This document shows, one piece after another, positions 6,103-7,273 of a DNA stretch of 7,273 nt. The notes beneath the pieces were generated by a model. The model did no database searches, was not told the DNA's origin, and saw only the letters and a program-made list of their open reading frames with translations. Position numbers and translations under genes: made by a program. How positions within the stretch are numbered: the stretch's first letter is position 1; each line of letters begins with the position of its first letter. This stretch comes from Clostridiales bacterium (lineage in GTDB: Bacteria; Bacillota; Clostridia; Christensenellales; Aristaeellaceae): positions 1 through 7,273 of the forward strand of contig SFOF01000133.1 in NCBI GenBank assembly GCA_004552515.1, written 5' to 3'.

Positions 6103-6414
6103 CGTATAGCCCACGACGATGCGCTTGCCCGTCGTGCCCGAGGACGCGTGGACGCGCACGATGCTCTTCAGCGGCTCGGCGAACAGCCCGTAGGGATAGT
6201 AATCGCGCAGATCCTTCTTGTAGGAAAAGGGCAGGCGCGGCAGATCCTCAAGGCCGTGAATATCCTCCGGCCTGAGATTCATCTCGTCCATGCGCTTCCT
6301 GAAGCACTCCACACGCTCGTACATCCGCTTGACCTGAGCGACCAGCCGCTCGCTTTGCAGCTTTCTGAGCGCCTCGCGCGGCATCCGCTCGACGCTCTCC
6401 TGATAATAGGCCAT
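6043..6414 (-). CDS. paaK: N-terminal fragment of phenylacetate-CoA ligase (123 aa as written)
   Basis: The open fragment runs from MAYYQESVER to the premature TGA. Residues 1-104 are authentic ligase sequence, including the adenylate-binding SSGTTGKRIVVGYT. The last 18-19 residues (beginning TSARSITSRAP) are out-of-frame translation of the 79-bp copy and resemble nothing in the family. It lacks nearly the whole catalytic part and would not be active by itself. A TTG at 6462 would extend the frame by 16 residues but has no comparable ribosome binding site. Confidence 0.7.
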   Translation of the reverse strand: MAYYQESVERMPREALRKLQSERLVAQVKRMYERVECFRKRMDEMNLRPEDIHGLEDLPRLPFSYKKDLRDYYPYGLFAEPLKSIVRVHASSGTTGKRIVVGYTATSARSITSRAPAAARTSA

Positions 6415-6424
6415 AGGCTTTTGT

Positions 6425-6429
6425 CCTCC
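6425..6429 (-). promoter_or_regulatory. ribosome binding site that decides the paaK start
   Basis: GGAGG on the minus strand is 10 nt upstream of the ATG at 6414. It selects this start, matching the usual short N-terminus of the family, over a TTG 16 codons upstream. Confidence 0.65.
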
Positions 6430-6447
6430 ATGCCAGACAGCTCGAAT

Positions 6448-6491
6448 TTTGTATGATTGCAAATAACGGCAAAGTCAAACCGACCTGCCGT
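6448..6491 (-). promoter_or_regulatory. AT-rich iorB-paaK spacer with possible internal promoter and inverted repeat
   Basis: The 96-bp gap between iorB and paaK is the only sizeable gap in the operon and is clearly AT-richer than its flanks. On the minus strand TTGACT (6478-6473) matches the -35 consensus at 5 of 6. The -10 partner is poor: CATACA after 17 nt or TACAAA after 19 nt. A 6-bp inverted repeat (ACGGCA at 6466-6471, TGCCGT at 6486-6491, 14-nt loop) overlaps the -35. It could be an operator or a weak attenuator. The role is uncertain. Confidence 0.3.
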
Positions 6492-6510
6492 CATTCGCTC
6501 TTCTATTATT

Positions 6511-7083
6511 TTACAGTTGATTGTAGCCCATATCAAAGGCGCTGAGGTTAACGCTGAGCAATTTTTCCGGTACGGTCGATTTGATCGCCTCGACCCACTT
6601 TTCATACGGAATGTCCGTGCTTTTGGCCAGCAGGCCGATCAGCACCACGTTAACCGCCTTGGCGTTGCCCGCAATCTTGGCCAGCGCCAGCGCGTTGATC
6701 GCCTTTACCTCGGCCTGAGCGCCCATTTTGTCGATGATCGCCTGCGGATACTCCGCCGCGCCGGTCACGACGGGCATGGGGTTGATCTGCTGCGCATTGA
6801 CGAGGATTTTGCCGCCCGCGCGCAGATACGGCAGCGCCCGGTAGGCCTCGAGCAGCTCGAAGGCCAGTATGATATCGGCCTCGCCCTTGCCGATGATGGG
6901 AGAATACACCTTCTCGCCGAATTTGACGTAGGTCACGACGCTGCCGCCGCGCTGGCTCATGCCGTGAACCTCGCTCAGCTTCACGTCGTAGCCCTCGCCG
7001 ATCAGCGCGCTGCCCAAAATCCGGCTGGCCAGCAGCGTCCCCTGGCCGCCCACGCCGACAATCATGATATTGGTCGTTTTCAT
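6511..7083 (-). CDS. iorB: indolepyruvate ferredoxin oxidoreductase beta subunit
   Basis: This 190-residue subunit partners IorA in the cytoplasmic, thiamine-diphosphate-dependent enzyme that oxidatively decarboxylates arylpyruvates (indole-, phenyl-, hydroxyphenylpyruvate). With CoA and ferredoxin it yields arylacetyl-CoA and CO2; the reaction is reversible. It corresponds to the gamma-type domain of 2-oxoacid:ferredoxin oxidoreductases. Visible signatures are the N-terminal IMIVGVGGQGTLLASRILG (6-24), the SEVHGMSQRGGSVVTYV segment (37-53) and GEADIILAFELLEAYRALPY (67-86), all typical of IorB. Length and termini are normal. GGAGG lies 7 nt upstream of the ATG, and the start overlaps the iorA stop in an ATGA, so the two subunits are probably translationally coupled for equal supply. 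The other 2-oxoacid oxidoreductases (pyruvate, 2-oxoisovalerate) differ in subunit layout, and the adjacent paaK supports an aryl substrate. Confidence 0.93.
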   Translation of the reverse strand: MKTTNIMIVGVGGQGTLLASRILGSALIGEGYDVKLSEVHGMSQRGGSVVTYVKFGEKVYSPIIGKGEADIILAFELLEAYRALPYLRAGGKILVNAQQINPMPVVTGAAEYPQAIIDKMGAQAEVKAINALALAKIAGNAKAVNVVLIGLLAKSTDIPYEKWVEAIKSTVPEKLLSVNLSAFDMGYNQL

Positions 7084-7273
7084 GCCCGCTCCTCCTTTTC
7101 AATCGCGCCGAAGGGACATACGTTGACGCACAGCCCGCAGCCGTTGCACTGATTGGGATCGATCTGCACCGCGCCCTCAACCAGAGAAATGGCGGGGCAG
7201 CCCAGCTTCATGCACACATGGCAGTTTTTGCAGCGATCGGTGATCAGCGCGCGGCCGCTGTATTTGACCGTCT
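7080..7273 (-). CDS. iorA: indolepyruvate ferredoxin oxidoreductase alpha subunit, C-terminal ferredoxin domain (partial)
   Basis: Only the last 63 codons are in the window; the gene enters from the right edge. They encode a double [4Fe-4S] ferredoxin domain. The first cluster site is CKNCHVCMKLGCP (CxxCxxCx4CP) and the second CNGCGLCVNVCP (CxxCxxCx3CP). The wider fourth spacing in the first site is typical of IorA C-termini. These clusters pass electrons from the thiamine-diphosphate centre in the missing N-terminal part to external ferredoxin. The stop TGA at 7082-7080 overlaps the iorB ATG at 7083-7081. The frame has no start in the window. It could in principle be a free-standing ferredoxin, but the motif spacing and the tight coupling to iorB make IorA much more likely. 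Confidence 0.88.
   Translation of the reverse strand, partial: TVKYSGRALITDRCKNCHVCMKLGCPAISLVEGAVQIDPNQCNGCGLCVNVCPFGAIEKEERA

Larger units (their letters stand above)
5167..6414 (-). pseudogene. paaK: phenylacetate-CoA ligase, interrupted by an internal 79-bp copy and a premature stop
   Basis: Members of this AMP-forming adenylate family convert phenylacetate, indoleacetate or related aryl acids, ATP and CoA to arylacetyl-CoA. The start is the ATG at 6414, with GGAGG 10 nt upstream. Residues 1-104 are a normal N-terminus with the nucleotide-binding SSGTTGK (91-97). The frame then enters a 79-bp segment (6024-6102) identical to 5495-5573 and ends at a TGA (6045-6043) after 123 codons. Immediately past the segment the same frame resumes normal ligase sequence (AERVGATVVPISAGNT) and continues to the TAA at 5167. 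It contains YDIYGLSE, RYRTRD, GRSDDMLIIRGVNVFP and the C-terminal SEGKAKRV with the likely catalytic lysine. The total span of 415 codons plus stop is about 17 short of the roughly 430 usual for the family. About 43 native residues were therefore replaced by about 26 codons of copy. Whether this is a real mutation or an assembly error is open; if it is an error, the organism has an intact paaK. Confidence 0.85.

Noticed and set aside
6415..6462. TTG start at 6462 giving a 16-residue longer paaK N-terminus
   Set aside because: The extension has no family-like sequence and no good ribosome binding site; GGAGG sits 10 nt before the ATG at 6414, inside the proposed extension.
1..7273. tRNA, rRNA, CRISPR array, insertion sequence or phage genes
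   Set aside because: No tRNA-like cloverleaf, regularly spaced repeats, transposase or integrase motifs were seen by eye. The only long repeat is the 79-bp pair in paaK.

Overview
The window looks like a high-GC (about 60% by eye) Gram-positive anaerobe, most likely a gut member of the Clostridia (a Christensenellales-type lineage is a guess). The grounds are strong GGAGG-type ribosome binding sites, factor-independent terminators and ferredoxin-dependent 2-oxoacid metabolism. No mobile element, CRISPR array, tRNA or rRNA is visible. Species-level assignment is not possible from this sequence alone.

Layout: two plus-strand genes converge on a minus-strand operon. On the plus strand are a cytoplasmic GH13 glycosidase (86-1447) and a 12-helix MFS transporter (1615/1624-2946). 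A terminator lies between them, and the transporter has its own strong extended -10 promoter, so they form a functional pair without being a simple operon. A perfect 16-bp hairpin (2956-2994) serves as a bidirectional terminator between the two strands.

On the minus strand, in transcription order, are iorA (3' end only, at the window edge), iorB, a phenylacetate-CoA ligase gene (paaK), a tandem ACT-domain protein, a PLP aminotransferase and a hotdog acyl-CoA thioesterase. The iorA/iorB and aminotransferase/thioesterase pairs each share an ATGA stop/start overlap. Together the genes link aromatic amino acids, arylpyruvates, arylacetyl-CoA and arylacetates. The direction may be fermentative (amino acid to arylacetate plus reduced ferredoxin) or salvage (arylacetate to amino acid by reductive carboxylation). 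The ACT protein is a plausible sensor of the amino acid, and the thioesterase offers a hydrolytic exit from CoA esters.

The most unusual observation is inside paaK. A 79-bp segment (6024-6102) is an exact direct copy of 5495-5573 from the 3' half of the same gene, and it sits where the family encodes about 43 conserved residues, including its glycine-rich YGYGLFTGG-like region. The copy is read in a different frame and brings in a TGA stop, so as written the gene encodes a truncated protein. Both flanks are normal paaK in the same frame. This is either a local assembly or gap-filling error or a real template-switch mutation; the sequence alone cannot separate the two.
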